A stretch of DNA of 64,000 nucleotides, from assembly GCF_024730785.1 (NCBI RefSeq), contig NZ_CP102830.1, positions 2,976,001 to 3,040,000 of the forward strand, given 5' to 3'. Below the pieces are notes generated by a model. It ran no database searches. It saw only the letters and a list, made by a program, of their open reading frames with translations, and had not been told where the DNA came from. Every line of letters begins with the position of its first letter. Position 1 is the stretch's first letter. Origin of the DNA: Pseudomonas sp. LS44. Lineage in GTDB: Bacteria > Pseudomonadota > Gammaproteobacteria > Pseudomonadales > Pseudomonadaceae. This document shows positions 36,872-46,179 of this stretch, in pieces. The translations under genes and the position numbers were made by a program.

Positions 36872-37342
36872 ATGGAAATTAATATCGGCATCGCTGAGCA
36901 GGATCGTGCAGCCATCGCGGAAGGCTTGTCTCGCCTACTTGCAGATACCTATACGCTGTATTTGAAGACGCACAACTTCCACTGGAATGTCACTGGACCG
37001 ATGTTCAACACCCTGCATCTGATGTTCGAAGGCCAGTACACCGAACTCGCCTTGGCTGTCGACTCGATTGCCGAGCGCATTCGCGCCCTTGGCTTCGCGG
37101 CGCCCGGCACTTACGCCGCCTACGCACGCCTTTCCTCGATCAAAGAAGAGGAAAACGTGCCGAGCGCCGAGGAGATGATTCGCTTGTTGATTCAAGGCCA
37201 GGAAGCTGTGGTGCGCACCGCCAGAGGCATTTTTGCACTTGTGGACAAAGTCAGCGATGAACCGACTGCCGACTTGCTGACTCAGCGTATGCAAGTGCAT
37301 GAGAAAACCGCCTGGATGCTTCGCAGCCTGCTGGCGGCATAA
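36872..37342 (+). CDS. dps: Dps-family ferritin-like protein
   Basis: A 156-residue four-helix-bundle protein that stores iron and protects DNA. The ferroxidase residues match Dps: His37 in KTHNFHWNV and the [11 protein letters not shown] segment (Asp64, Glu68). [14 protein letters not shown] is also typical. A ribosome site AGAGGA precedes the ATG. A terminator follows. Confidence 0.95.
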   Translation: MEINIGIAEQDRAAIAEGLSRLLADTYTLYLKTHNFHWNVTGPMFNTLHLMFEGQYTELALAVDSIAERIRALGFAAPGTYAAYARLSSIKEEENVPSAEEMIRLLIQGQEAVVRTARGIFALVDKVSDEPTADLLTQRMQVHEKTAWMLRSLLAA

Positions 37343-37355
37343 TCTCTTTCAACAC

Positions 37356-37381
37356 AAAGGCCCGGCTAGACCGGGCCTTTT
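37356..37381. terminator. Intrinsic terminator after dps
   Basis: AAAGGCCCGG-CTAGA-CCGGGCCTTTT, a 10-bp stem followed by a short T run on the plus strand, 14 bp after the dps stop. Confidence 0.87.
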
Positions 37382-37447
37382 GCTAGGCATGTCACCGCCC
37401 CCTGCTCTATGCTCTGCCGAATTGGAACCTCGACCACCGTGATGTGA

Positions 37448-38515
37448 ATGACGCAACAATCCAAAGCTTCGAACGTCCTCGCACTCTATCCTGAGGAAAC
37501 CCGTGAGGCCGCCGCCCTGCTCAAGCAAGCAGTGCCTCTCATGGTGCGCCATGACATTCCACCTAACCCCGTGCATTACGCGCTTTGGTACACCTATAGC
37601 CAAGGACTCCAACCTGAACTCAACCGGCGGCTAGACAAAGCGGTTACGGATTTCGAGAGTTTCCCACCGGCAACTGCCGAGCGATTGTTCCGCGACTTCA
37701 TCATTCGTGGCGAGCTGGAAGAAGCCCGCGCCGGCCAAGTCCAGGCGATCGAACTGGTTGATGACATTGAAGGCCAAGTCTCCCACAGCCTGATCAACAG
37801 CCAGGCCTACCAAACCAGCCTGGATAGTGGCTTAGCCGCCCTGAACGAACCGGCTATCGATGACCTGCCGAATGTCTTGAACGAATTGCAGCAAAGCACT
37901 CAGCTCATGCAGCAACAGCAGGAGCAGTTCCTCTATCACCTGCGCTCGGCTCAGGACGAAATCCAGCATCTACGCAACCAGCTGGAGCGCGCTCACCTGG
38001 CCGCAACCCTCGACAGCCTGACGCAGATATTCAACCGCCACGCATTCACTCGCCTACTCGAACAAACGCTGGCGGCTGGCCATCAAGGCGTAGCGCTGAT
38101 CATTCTCGATATCGATCATTTCAAGCAGTTTAACGACCAATACGGCCACCCTTTGGGCGATCGCGTATTGCAGCATGTCGGCCAACTGCTTCGCGATCTG
38201 TTACCACCCCGCGCCATGGCCGCCCGCTACGGCGGTGAAGAATTCTGCGTCATTCTGCGGGATATTGATGAAGACGCCGCAGCACGGGCTTTTGCCGAAC
38301 AGCTACGACTGAAAATCCAAGCACTGCGGATCAAAGTTCGCCGTACCGATCAGATCCTGGACAGCATTACCGCCAGTTTCGGCGTGGCCATGGCCGAAGT
38401 CGGTGACAATCTGGAAAGCCTGTTAACCCGCGCCGACGATGCGCTCTATCAGGCCAAACGCAACGGTCGCAACCAAGTCTTCCTATCTGCCCGCCAAGAC
38501 ACCCTAAGCGCTTGA
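37448..38515 (+). CDS. Diguanylate cyclase (GGDEF domain)
   Basis: A 355-residue cytoplasmic protein. The N-terminal 160 residues are a helical region (AALLKQAVPLMVRHDIPPNP and VHYALWYTYSQG) of unknown ligand, seen in several Pseudomonas cyclases. A coiled coil follows (about 150-185) and then the GGDEF domain with the active motif GGEEF at 262-266, so c-di-GMP synthesis is expected. The RxxD inhibitory site is absent at its usual place (the residues read PPRA), so product inhibition may be lost. It lies alone between dps and the cold-shock-domain gene. Confidence 0.92.
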   Translation: MTQQSKASNVLALYPEETREAAALLKQAVPLMVRHDIPPNPVHYALWYTYSQGLQPELNRRLDKAVTDFESFPPATAERLFRDFIIRGELEEARAGQVQAIELVDDIEGQVSHSLINSQAYQTSLDSGLAALNEPAIDDLPNVLNELQQSTQLMQQQQEQFLYHLRSAQDEIQHLRNQLERAHLAATLDSLTQIFNRHAFTRLLEQTLAAGHQGVALIILDIDHFKQFNDQYGHPLGDRVLQHVGQLLRDLLPPRAMAARYGGEEFCVILRDIDEDAAARAFAEQLRLKIQALRIKVRRTDQILDSITASFGVAMAEVGDNLESLLTRADDALYQAKRNGRNQVFLSARQDTLSA

Positions 38516-38683
38516 TTTGAGTAGCCATACGCTTTGCGGTTAAATACCCCGCGTGCGACCACAACCTTCAAGGGCGTGGCGCAAGGGGCTGACTGGCTAA
38601 CACTTAACGCGCCCACCATGTTCAGGGACACAGCCGTCAACTCCGCTCTTCCGTGATACTTCTATCAAGTGAGTTCATTACCC

Positions 38684-39286
38684 ATGTTAAAGATCGTCCA
38701 CCTACTAACGGGCGCCATCGCCTTGCTGTTGTCGTTTATTCCGAGTCTTCATCCCGAAGCACTGCCGTACCTGCAGCAACCGGAGGCGCTGTACCTTGCG
38801 CTGTTTGGCATGCTGAACCTGCTGCTCGCCCCCCTGCTACCTATCTGGCATGTTGGCGTGCGCAATCAGATGCAGGGATTGGTTTCTGTCCTGCTGGTGT
38901 CCGCAGTTGCTCTGCAAACCCTTATTTTGCTGGCCCCGCTACCCATCATCGGCGATCAACCGGCCGTTCTGCTGAGCCTACTGACGGTGCTCGCCGCCGT
39001 ACTGGTGCATCTAGCCACCAACCTGCGCATTCAACGCCGCAATGCCATGCCCAGCAAGGAGCAAGGCAACCGTGAAACCGGCACAGTCAAATGGTTCAAC
39101 ACCTCAAAAGGCTTTGGCTTTATTTCCCGCGATTCAGGCGATGATATCTTCGTCCACTTTCGTGCTATTCGCGGTGAAGGCCACCGCGTCCTGATCGAAG
39201 GTCAACGAGTGGAGTTTTCCGTCATGCAACGCGACAAGGGCCTACAGGCGGAAGACGTGATAGCAGCGCTGCCACAACGACGCTAA
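38684..39286 (+). CDS. Membrane-anchored cold-shock domain protein
   Basis: A 200-residue protein joining a membrane part with a cold-shock domain. Residues 1-120 hold about four hydrophobic segments ([74 protein letters not shown]). Residues 135-200 are a cold-shock fold with RNP-type motifs KGFGFIS and DIFVHF after TGTVKWFN. This would hold a nucleic-acid binding domain at the inner membrane. The ATG start is preferred to a GTG five codons upstream. A related gene stands next to dps in P. aeruginosa (recalled from the genus). Confidence 0.88.
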   Translation: MLKIVHLLTGAIALLLSFIPSLHPEALPYLQQPEALYLALFGMLNLLLAPLLPIWHVGVRNQMQGLVSVLLVSAVALQTLILLAPLPIIGDQPAVLLSLLTVLAAVLVHLATNLRIQRRNAMPSKEQGNRETGTVKWFNTSKGFGFISRDSGDDIFVHFRAIRGEGHRVLIEGQRVEFSVMQRDKGLQAEDVIAALPQRR

Positions 39287-39294
39287 CGCGCAAG

Positions 39295-39327
39295 CAAAAA
39301 AGCCCGCCAATCGGCGGGCTTTTTTAT
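39295..39327. terminator. Bidirectional intrinsic terminator between the cold-shock gene and slyX
   Basis: AAAAAAGCCCGCC-AATC-GGCGGGCTTTTTT, with A and T runs on both sides between convergent genes. Confidence 0.93.
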
Positions 39328-39344
39328 TGCTCATTTTTAGCAGT

Positions 39345-39551
39345 TCAATAATGCGGCGGCGGCACATCATCGTCGGCAAGGTCAAAGCGCCCCTGCAAAT
39401 CATCCTGGCGCTTCGCGAGCGCAGCCACTTGTTGCCGCAGCCGTTCCAACGTCTGCTGCTGAGTAACCAGCACATCGTTAAGCGTCTGAATTGTATCGTC
39501 CTGGAACGCCAGACGGCTTTCCAGCTCGTTAATACGTTCGTCAGTGTTCAC
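39345..39551 (-). CDS. slyX: SlyX protein
   Basis: A 68-residue coiled-coil protein of unknown function. RINELESRLAFQDDTIQTLN and DVLVTQQQTLERLRQQ are typical, ending in the Pro-rich PPPHY. I use a GTG start (VNTDERINELE) because a ribosome-site-like AAGG precedes it and the coiled coil begins immediately; a longer frame of 11 more residues is possible. It follows the HIT gene by 4 bp. Confidence 0.88.
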   Translation of the reverse strand: MNTDERINELESRLAFQDDTIQTLNDVLVTQQQTLERLRQQVAALAKRQDDLQGRFDLADDDVPPPHY

Positions 39552-39555
39552 GCCC

Positions 39556-39981
39556 TTAATCCTCGATAAAGCTGAAGTCTGCACTCAGAACCAACTGCAA
39601 TTTGGTACGAATGGCAGCGACCTGCTCCGCCGTATACGGCTGTGGCGCATGCTTGCCCCAGACCGGAGCCGGCCAAGCAGCATCCTCACGACGACGCACG
39701 ATGATATGCATATGCAACTGACTGACGACATTGCCGAGGGTGGCGACATTCATCTTGTCCGCCGCAAAAATATCCTTGAGCGCCTCAGCCAGGGTCGTAG
39801 TTTCTCGCCACAACTGAAGCCGATCGGCCTCGTCAAGCTGAAACAACTCAGCCACCTCAGGCCGACGTGGAACCAGAATGAACCATGGGTACCGGGCTTC
39901 ATTCATTAAAAGCAGGCGACATAGGGGATAGTCGCCGATCAGCAGGGTGTCCTGCTGAAGGCGTGAGTCCAAGGCGAACAT
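39556..39981 (-). CDS. HIT-domain protein
   Basis: A 141-residue histidine-triad family hydrolase acting on nucleotide phosphoramidates or dinucleoside polyphosphates. The triad region is QLHMHIIVRRR (His90, His92). The ending PVWGKHAPQPYT resembles Pseudomonas HIT proteins. The start MFALDSRLQQD is chosen since a longer frame lacks family similarity. It forms a two-gene unit with slyX. Confidence 0.9.
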   Translation of the reverse strand: MFALDSRLQQDTLLIGDYPLCRLLLMNEARYPWFILVPRRPEVAELFQLDEADRLQLWRETTTLAEALKDIFAADKMNVATLGNVVSQLHMHIIVRRREDAAWPAPVWGKHAPQPYTAEQVAAIRTKLQLVLSADFSFIED

Positions 39982-40395
39982 CTGAAACCTCCGGTTCGAC
40001 CAAAAAATTACGAAATGAAGATATCGATTCGACCGCAGCCTAGGATACCTTGCCTCTCTTCCCGGATTCACCAAAATGGACGACGCACCAAAACGGAGCT
40101 AGCTTATTTTTCGAGCATCCAAGGCGTGCACACCCATCGCATCCTGGTGATCCCCACAACCCCGGCAGGGAGAGAAAAGAGCCGGGAGTAAATGGCGTCA
40201 TATGGAAGAAGTCGCGCAGAAATCGAGGCCTTGTGGATTTTTTTCGTAACCCGGAGAATTTGTGCACGGTTGTTGCTTATGTCGATTCAGACTCAGCCGA
40301 AAGACCTGTGACGAACTGCTAGCAATAGATAATGCAAGTATTTGTTGAAACTTATAGCGAACCGTCTTGACTAGTCCTAAGTCTCGGAATTCTGA

Positions 40396-40408
40396 GGCCT
40401 TAAAGGCC
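40396..40408. promoter_or_regulatory. Inverted repeat GGCCTT-A-AAGGCC upstream of the porin gene
   Basis: A perfect 6-bp inverted repeat with one central base, set in AT-rich DNA about 210 bp before the porin start. It may be an operator for a dimeric regulator. Confidence 0.35.
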
Positions 40409-40437
40409 AAATTCAAGAGAAGAGAAAAAGCTATAAA

Positions 40438-40468
40438 TTTGCGACATACAGCTTTCGCTTTTGCGACA
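40438..40468 (+). promoter_or_regulatory. Direct repeat TTTGCGACA x2, 22 bp apart
   Basis: TTTGCGACA occurs at 40438-40446 and at 40460-40468. A 22-bp period is two helix turns, a common arrangement for activator sites. It lies about 150 bp upstream of the porin start. Confidence 0.4.
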
Positions 40469-40617
40469 ACGAGTTAGGTATTTTGCAGGGAATTTTGAGC
40501 AACTATCGCCATTAAAGTTCGCGTGCTATACGTTATCGCGGACACAAAAAGAAAGAGCCGCCCAGACAAAAATTATGATGGGTAGCGTTACTCTTCCAAA
40601 CCAAAGGAGCAATCACG

Positions 40618-41853
40618 ATGCAAGTAATGAAGTGGAGCCTAATCGCTCTGGCTGTATCAGCCGGAAGCACACAGTTGGCCAACGCCAGCGCCCAATCCGA
40701 CTCCAAAGGCTTTGTCGATGATGCCAGCGCTACCTTGCTGCTGCGCAATACCTATTGGAACCGTGATTGGAATCATGGGCGAGATGACGTGAAGACTTGG
40801 GGCCAAGGCTTCATCGGCACTTTCGAATCCGGCTTTACCCAAGGCACAGTAGGCTTCGGCGTTGATACTTTCGGCCTCCTCGGCCTGCGTCTGGATGGCG
40901 GCCAGGGCGACATGTTCGAAACCGACTCCGATGGCGATTTCCGCGACGACCTGTCCCAAGCCGGCGCAGCCGTAAAAGTGCGCCTGTCGAACACCGTTAT
41001 CAAATACGGTGACCAGATGCCGAACCTCCCGGTTCTGGCCTATGACGACTCCCGCCTGCTCCCGCAATCCTTTACTGGCACCATGATCACCAGCAGCGAA
41101 ATCGAAGGGCTGGAACTGAACGCCGGCCACTTCACCGCAGAAAGCGCGATGGCTTCGCCGAATCACGACGAAGGCAGCATTGGCCCGCTGAAAAGCATCG
41201 ATGTTGCGGGTGGCAGCTACCAATTCAATGACAGCCTCAGCGCTGCTCTGTACTTTTCCGATATCGATGATGTCGCCACCAAGCGTTACGGCAACATCAA
41301 CTACACCATCCCCTTCTCCGACGATCAGGCACTGAACTTCGACTTCAATATCTATAAAACTGAATACGACAAAGATTTCCTTGCCACTCCCAGCGACGAA
41401 GACAATACGATCTGGAGTCTGGCCGGTAAGTACAGCACCGGGGCACACGCCTTTATTCTGGCTTACCAGCAGAACAGTGGTGACCAAGGCTACCAGTACG
41501 ACATCGGCGATGGCGGCAGTGCGATCTTCCTGGCTAACTCCTACTTCTCTGACTTTAACAACAAGGACGAGAAGTCCTACCAAGCCAGCTATGAACTCGA
41601 CTTCGCCACCTACGGCGCTCCCGGCCTGAGCTGGAAGACTGCCTACGTCTATGGCACGGACATCGATGTTGGCGCAGGCAGCGACGTGAATGAGCGCGAG
41701 TTCTTCAATCAGGTCAAATACGTTGTCCAGAACGGCCCGGTCAAAGATCTCTCGCTGAAGGCACGCAACTCCATCTACCGCACCAACCAACTCCTCAACG
41801 ACGACCTGAACGAATGGCGCCTATTCATCGAGTACCCGCTGGAAATTCTGTAA
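40618..41853 (+). CDS. OprD-family outer-membrane porin
   Basis: A 411-residue outer-membrane channel with a signal peptide ending near QLANASA (residue 25). The mature start is QSDSKGFVDDASATLLLRN, typical for OprD-type porins, followed by RNTYWNRDW, VDTFGLLGLRLDG, YGDQMPNLPVL, RLLPQSFTG and the terminal strand WRLFIEYPLEIL. OprD members take up basic amino acids, peptides or aromatic acids; the substrate is not predictable. It occupies the place before proS where P. aeruginosa has oprD. A strong AAGGAG precedes the start. Confidence 0.92.
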   Translation: MQVMKWSLIALAVSAGSTQLANASAQSDSKGFVDDASATLLLRNTYWNRDWNHGRDDVKTWGQGFIGTFESGFTQGTVGFGVDTFGLLGLRLDGGQGDMFETDSDGDFRDDLSQAGAAVKVRLSNTVIKYGDQMPNLPVLAYDDSRLLPQSFTGTMITSSEIEGLELNAGHFTAESAMASPNHDEGSIGPLKSIDVAGGSYQFNDSLSAALYFSDIDDVATKRYGNINYTIPFSDDQALNFDFNIYKTEYDKDFLATPSDEDNTIWSLAGKYSTGAHAFILAYQQNSGDQGYQYDIGDGGSAIFLANSYFSDFNNKDEKSYQASYELDFATYGAPGLSWKTAYVYGTDIDVGAGSDVNEREFFNQVKYVVQNGPVKDLSLKARNSIYRTNQLLNDDLNEWRLFIEYPLEIL

Positions 41854-41880
41854 TTTCCACGGCACTTCGATAACGCACCA

Positions 41881-41917
41881 AAAAAGCCCGGCAGGATATT
41901 CTGCCGGGCTTTCTTTT
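41881..41917. terminator. Intrinsic terminator after the OprD-type porin
   Basis: AAAAGCCCGGCAG-GATATT-CTGCCGGGCTTTCTTTT, a strong stem followed by a T-rich run. Confidence 0.93.
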
Positions 41918-42090
41918 GGGCGCCCAAACACTCAGAACCGCCAACAAACCGCGTATTTATCGGCGACCCGCAACTCCCGAACGACTCTCTAGACCCCGCC
42001 AAAACCGCTCTACGCGCCTGTACGCATCCCTACCGCCACCGTACAATGCCGGCCTGCTTCTTCCTTTCGCAACCGACACAGCGGCCAACC

Positions 42091-43806
42091 ATGCGCACCA
42101 GTCAGTACCTGCTCTCGACCTTGAAAGAAACTCCCTCCGACGCAGTGGTCATCAGCCACCAGTTGATGCTGCGCGCGGGCATGATCCGCAAGCTGGCATC
42201 GGGCCTATACACCTGGCTGCCGATGGGCCTGCGCGTGTTGCGCAAAGTCGAAGCGATCGTGCGCGAAGAAATGAATGCGGCTGGGGCTCTAGAAGTACTA
42301 ATGCCCGGCATCCAGCCAGCCGAGCTCTGGCAGGAATCCGGCCGCTGGGAACAGTACGGCCCTGAACTGCTGCGAATCAAAGACCGTCATGATCGTGAGT
42401 TCTGCGCTGGCCCGACACACGAAGAGGTCATCACCGACCTCGCTCGCAACGAGCTGAGCAGCTACAAGCAGTTGCCGCTGAATCTGTACCAGATCCAAAC
42501 CAAGTTTCGTGACGAGATCCGCCCGCGTTTCGGCCTCATGCGCGGTCGTGAATTCATCATGAAAGATGCTTACTCCTTTCACCTGGATCAAGCCTCGCTG
42601 CAGCAAACCTACGACCGCATGCATCAGGCCTACAGCAATATCTTCACGCGTCTTGGCCTGAACTTCCGTCCGGTTCAAGCCGATACCGGTTCGATTGGCG
42701 GCACTGGTTCCCATGAATTCCACGTATTGGCCGCCTCCGGCGAAGACGATATCGCCTTCAGCGACAGCTCCGACTACGCCGCCAACATCGAGAAAGCCGA
42801 AGCGCTGCCACGGGAAACCTCGCGCGCTGCCGCCGCCGAAGCGCTGCGCCTGGTTGATACGCCAAACGTCAAAACCATCGCCGAGTTGGTAGAGGGTTTT
42901 GGTCTGCCGATCGAAAAAACCATCAAGACCCTGATCGTGCATGGCGTGGAAGCCGGCACCTTGGTCGCCTTGATTCTGCGAGGCGATCATGAGCTGAACG
43001 AGATCAAAGCCGCCAATCTGGCTCAAGTCGCCAGCCCATTGGAGTTCGCGACCGACGCCGAAATTCGCGCGGCAGTTGGCGCCGGGCCAGGCTCTCTCGG
43101 CCCGCTGAATCTGCCAATGCCCTGCGTCATCGACCGCTCGGTCGCCCTGATGAGCGACTTTGCCATTGGCGCCAACATCGACGACAAGCACTACCTGGGT
43201 GTCAACTGGGAGCGCGATCTGCCGCTGCCGGAAAGCGCCGACCTGCGCAACGTGGTCGCCGGCGACCCGAGCCCGGATGGCCAGGGCAGCCTGGAAATCA
43301 AGCGCGGCATCGAAGTCGGGCATATTTTCCAGCTCGGTACCAAATACAGCGAAGCGATGAACTGCACCGTTATGGGCGAGAACGGCAAACCCGCCGTCCT
43401 CACCATGGGTTGCTATGGCATTGGCGTATCACGCGTGGTCGCTGCCGCCATCGAACAGAATCACGACGAGCGCGGGATTATCTGGAACGACACCCTCGCG
43501 CCTTACCAGATTGCCCTGGTTCCGCTGCGTTATGAAAACGAAGACGTGCGCAGCGCCACCGACAAGCTGTACGCCGAACTGACGGCTGCCGGCTTTGAGG
43601 TACTGCTTGATGACCGCGACAAGAAAACCAGCCCGGGCATCAAGTTCGCGGATATGGAACTGATCGGCATCCCGCATCGCATCGTGATCAGTGACCGCGG
43701 CCTCGCCGAAGGCAATCTGGAGTACAAACACCGCAGGAAGACCGACGCGCAGGCGATTCCAGTCACCGAGGTGTTGTCCTTTATCCAGGCCCGTATCTGC
43801 CGCTGA
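42091..43806 (+). CDS. proS: Prolyl-tRNA synthetase
   Basis: A 571-residue bacterial-type class II synthetase. [19 protein letters not shown] begins the protein; motif 2 is in [19 protein letters not shown], the editing (INS) domain lies at about 225-400, and motif 3 is in [13 protein letters not shown]. The C-terminal anticodon domain contains [18 protein letters not shown]. The start is the standard one; a 15-codon longer frame is not conserved-looking. Confidence 0.97.
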   Translation: MRTSQYLLSTLKETPSDAVVISHQLMLRAGMIRKLASGLYTWLPMGLRVLRKVEAIVREEMNAAGALEVLMPGIQPAELWQESGRWEQYGPELLRIKDRHDREFCAGPTHEEVITDLARNELSSYKQLPLNLYQIQTKFRDEIRPRFGLMRGREFIMKDAYSFHLDQASLQQTYDRMHQAYSNIFTRLGLNFRPVQADTGSIGGTGSHEFHVLAASGEDDIAFSDSSDYAANIEKAEALPRETSRAAAAEALRLVDTPNVKTIAELVEGFGLPIEKTIKTLIVHGVEAGTLVALILRGDHELNEIKAANLAQVASPLEFATDAEIRAAVGAGPGSLGPLNLPMPCVIDRSVALMSDFAIGANIDDKHYLGVNWERDLPLPESADLRNVVAGDPSPDGQGSLEIKRGIEVGHIFQLGTKYSEAMNCTVMGENGKPAVLTMGCYGIGVSRVVAAAIEQNHDERGIIWNDTLAPYQIALVPLRYENEDVRSATDKLYAELTAAGFEVLLDDRDKKTSPGIKFADMELIGIPHRIVISDRGLAEGNLEYKHRRKTDAQAIPVTEVLSFIQARICR

Positions 43807-43831
43807 TTTCAATCTTTTGCCAAGAGCCGTC

Positions 43832-44788
43832 ATGTTCCCACGAAGCACTCTTCATCTGGCTGGCGCCGCTTTTTGTGGCGTCTTCTTTCTCAGCGGTTGC
43901 GCCAATCATCTGCCGCAACGCAGCGAGCATGAAGAGCGCGTCGAACGGAAACTGCTTAACCACAGCTTACAGATCGAGACGGGCGAACCGCGCGTGCTGG
44001 AGCTTCCCCAGCGCCGCGTGCGGATCAACGAACAGAAGACTTTTGAAGTCACCGAGTTTGAAGTTACCCGTCGCTATGACCGCTATACGCCCTATCAACC
44101 ATGGCGCGAAGCCTATGAAATACCGTTGGGTGCACTGGCAGTGGTCGCCGGTGTGGGTGCCAACGTACTCAACGTAGTGATGCTCGGCAGTCTGCCTGAC
44201 ACCGCCACCAAGGACTGGATCAGCTACGGTTTCGCAGGCCTCAATCCATTCATGAATGTGCAATCCAATGGCCGTTCACAGCAGAATCTCGCCAGCATCG
44301 ACGAGAAAAAGCTCGATCAACGAATGGAATACTCCAGCCTGCCATGGGCCGAACGTCCCGTACTGGTCAAGGCCGGTAGCGAAACTCACGAACTGACGAG
44401 CGATCGCAGCGGCATCCTGCGGCTTAACCTGCTTGATGGCCCCTTCGCCGAACAAGATGTCAGCCGAGTGGGTAAGTTGCTGCTAAGCGTCGAAGACCCG
44501 CAAGACAAGGCGCGTGCCGATGCAACCCTGTTGGTCAGCCGCACGCTGCGCGGCAAACTGCTGGAAGCCCATGCACTAATTTTTGATGACCTGGAAGATG
44601 ACGAGGTCCCGCAGTGGGTGCACCGGGTCAAACGCTTGTCCGAACTCGGCCTGGAAGAAGAAGCCAGCGAGCTGGAACAGAGCCTGATCGAACTCACCCG
44701 CAATGACCCGGAGCTGCAGCAGGAGTTTCTCCAATCGCTGCTGAAAAACGCTGGCCGGCTGGCGGCCGATCCGGGCAACAGCAACTGA
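43832..44788 (+). CDS. Conserved Pseudomonas lipoprotein of unknown function
   Basis: A 318-residue protein. The lipoprotein signal ends FFLSGC with Cys23. A hydrophobic segment (LGALAVVAGVGANVLNVVML, about 105-124) could insert in a membrane. The rest has no domain I recognise; the C-terminal 60 residues are strongly acidic helices (LGLEEEASELEQSLIELTRN). It starts 25 bp after proS and ends 8 bp before the transglycosylase gene, so these three are probably one transcript. Confidence 0.75.
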   Translation: MFPRSTLHLAGAAFCGVFFLSGCANHLPQRSEHEERVERKLLNHSLQIETGEPRVLELPQRRVRINEQKTFEVTEFEVTRRYDRYTPYQPWREAYEIPLGALAVVAGVGANVLNVVMLGSLPDTATKDWISYGFAGLNPFMNVQSNGRSQQNLASIDEKKLDQRMEYSSLPWAERPVLVKAGSETHELTSDRSGILRLNLLDGPFAEQDVSRVGKLLLSVEDPQDKARADATLLVSRTLRGKLLEAHALIFDDLEDDEVPQWVHRVKRLSELGLEEEASELEQSLIELTRNDPELQQEFLQSLLKNAGRLAADPGNSN

Positions 44789-44796
44789 GCACGAGG

Positions 44797-45372
44797 ATGG
44801 CGACGCAAATTCGCTTCGCCATATGGGGCCTCTTGCTGTTGAGCGCAGCAGTTGACGCCAATCTGCGCCAGGCGCCTGAGCCGGAACTGCGCAGCCTTTT
44901 GCAACGCACAGTCGATGAAGCCGACAGCTTTCAGGATCGTTTCGAGGCGGAAGTCTGGCTGCTGGATATGTCCACTCGCCTCACCCGCTATATTCCCGAC
45001 AGCCAGGAACGCCTGACATTCCTGCGCCTTGTCCATCGGGAATCGCGCAAAGCTGGACTGCGACCTGACCTGGTCATCGCCCTGATTCACGCCGAAAGCC
45101 ATTTCGACCGCTTCGCCATCTCGTCGGTAGGCGCACAAGGCATGATGCAGGTAATGCCGTTCTGGAAGGCTGAACTCGGACGCGCGCAAGACAACCTGAC
45201 CGACAACGCCACCAATCTGCGCTACGGCTGCACCATCCTCAGTTACTACCTGAAGAAAGAAAACGGTAACCTCGGCCGCGCCCTCGCCCGTTATAACGGC
45301 AGTCTTGGCCGCAATGAATATCCCGCCAAGGTGATCGGCCTTTGGCAAGACTTCTGGTACGTCAAACCTTGA
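44797..45372 (+). CDS. Lytic transglycosylase (SLT domain)
   Basis: A 191-residue exported protein with a signal peptide (FAIWGLLLLSAAVDA). The SLT domain contains the catalytic Glu100 in IHAESHFDRFAISS, then VGAQGMMQVMPFW and LRYGCTILSYYL and ALARYNGSLGRNEYPAKV. It cleaves peptidoglycan glycan strands. It is the small, single-domain type. The gene is convergent with acyP. Confidence 0.93.
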   Translation: MATQIRFAIWGLLLLSAAVDANLRQAPEPELRSLLQRTVDEADSFQDRFEAEVWLLDMSTRLTRYIPDSQERLTFLRLVHRESRKAGLRPDLVIALIHAESHFDRFAISSVGAQGMMQVMPFWKAELGRAQDNLTDNATNLRYGCTILSYYLKKENGNLGRALARYNGSLGRNEYPAKVIGLWQDFWYVKP

Positions 45373-45375
45373 CCA

Positions 45376-45651
45376 TTATCGGCGCATCACAAACCCGGTG
45401 ACGCCTTGCAGCGCTTGAGGTTCCAGCTCCAGCCCGGTGACCTTGGCTCGCTCGGGACCTTTCTCCAACCAAGCAGCCAGCTCATTCACCGCGTCTTCTT
45501 CGCCTTCGAACAGCACCTCTACGGCACCATCTGGCAGATTGCGCACCCAGCCATCGAGATTCAGACGCTCGGCCTGCTCCTCAGTATGCTGACGAAAGCC
45601 GACACCTTGGACATGCCCGCGGACATAACCATGCATGCAGATACGTGCCAT
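45376..45651 (-). CDS. acyP: Acylphosphatase
   Basis: A 91-residue enzyme hydrolysing acyl phosphates. The catalytic residues are visible as Arg20 in GHVQGVGFRQH and Asn38 in WVRNLPDG. The start MARICMHGYVRG is used rather than one five codons upstream. It follows the TlpA-like gene on the same strand. Confidence 0.95.
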   Translation of the reverse strand: MARICMHGYVRGHVQGVGFRQHTEEQAERLNLDGWVRNLPDGAVEVLFEGEEDAVNELAAWLEKGPERAKVTGLELEPQALQGVTGFVMRR

Positions 45652-45666
45652 ACAATCCTCTCGCAA

Positions 45667-46149
45667 TTACTTTCCGGCCTGCAGTTCGGCTAGACGTTTA
45701 CTCAACCCAGCTGCGCTCTGCTCACCAAGTAGACGCTCACGAACCTTACCTTGCGGATCGACTATATAGGTCACCGGCAGCACCTCACTGCGCGGCAGAT
45801 TAAAACGCGGCGCGGGGTCCTCGGCGAGTACCGTGAAGCGAATCCCCAAAGCCTCCGAGCTTTTGGCCAACTCATCATCCTGCAGCGCATCGAAGTTAAC
45901 CCCGAATACCTCGGCGGACTGGTTTTTGAGCTGCTCGGCGAGTTGATTCAACTGCGGTATTTCAGTGCGGCAGGGCCCGCACCATTCGGCCCAGTAATTA
46001 ATCACTAACCACTGGTCTTCCAGACGCTCAACCGCTACCTTTCGTCCATGCTGATCGACACCCGCGTCCTCGGCACAACCGGCCAGCAGAAGCCCGGCGA
46101 TCAAACCCATGATTAACTTTCCAATCGCTCTCTGGAGCCGCACATCCAT
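45667..46149 (-). CDS. TlpA-like thioredoxin-fold lipoprotein
   Basis: A 160-residue lipoprotein or membrane-anchored thioredoxin. The N-terminus ends in LLLAGC (Cys25). The active site is WCGPC (Cys57 and Cys60) in NYWAEWCGPCRTEIPQLN, with the cis-Pro loop near LPVTYIVDPQGK. It probably reduces or oxidises disulfides in the periplasm; whether it serves cytochrome c maturation is not clear. It is divergent from the PilZ-like gene. Confidence 0.92.
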   Translation of the reverse strand: MDVRLQRAIGKLIMGLIAGLLLAGCAEDAGVDQHGRKVAVERLEDQWLVINYWAEWCGPCRTEIPQLNQLAEQLKNQSAEVFGVNFDALQDDELAKSSEALGIRFTVLAEDPAPRFNLPRSEVLPVTYIVDPQGKVRERLLGEQSAAGLSKRLAELQAGK

Positions 46150-46179
46150 ACTGTCGATCCTCAAATATGCAGGGTTGAT

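Larger units (their letters stand above)
39982..40617. other. Long AT-rich intergenic region upstream of the OprD-type porin
   Basis: About 635 bp with markedly lower GC than its surroundings and no convincing gene. It contains an inverted repeat, GGCCTT-A-AAGGCC (40396-40408), a pair of direct repeats (40438 and 40460) and AAGGAG before the porin start. It probably holds a regulated promoter. Confidence 0.55.
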
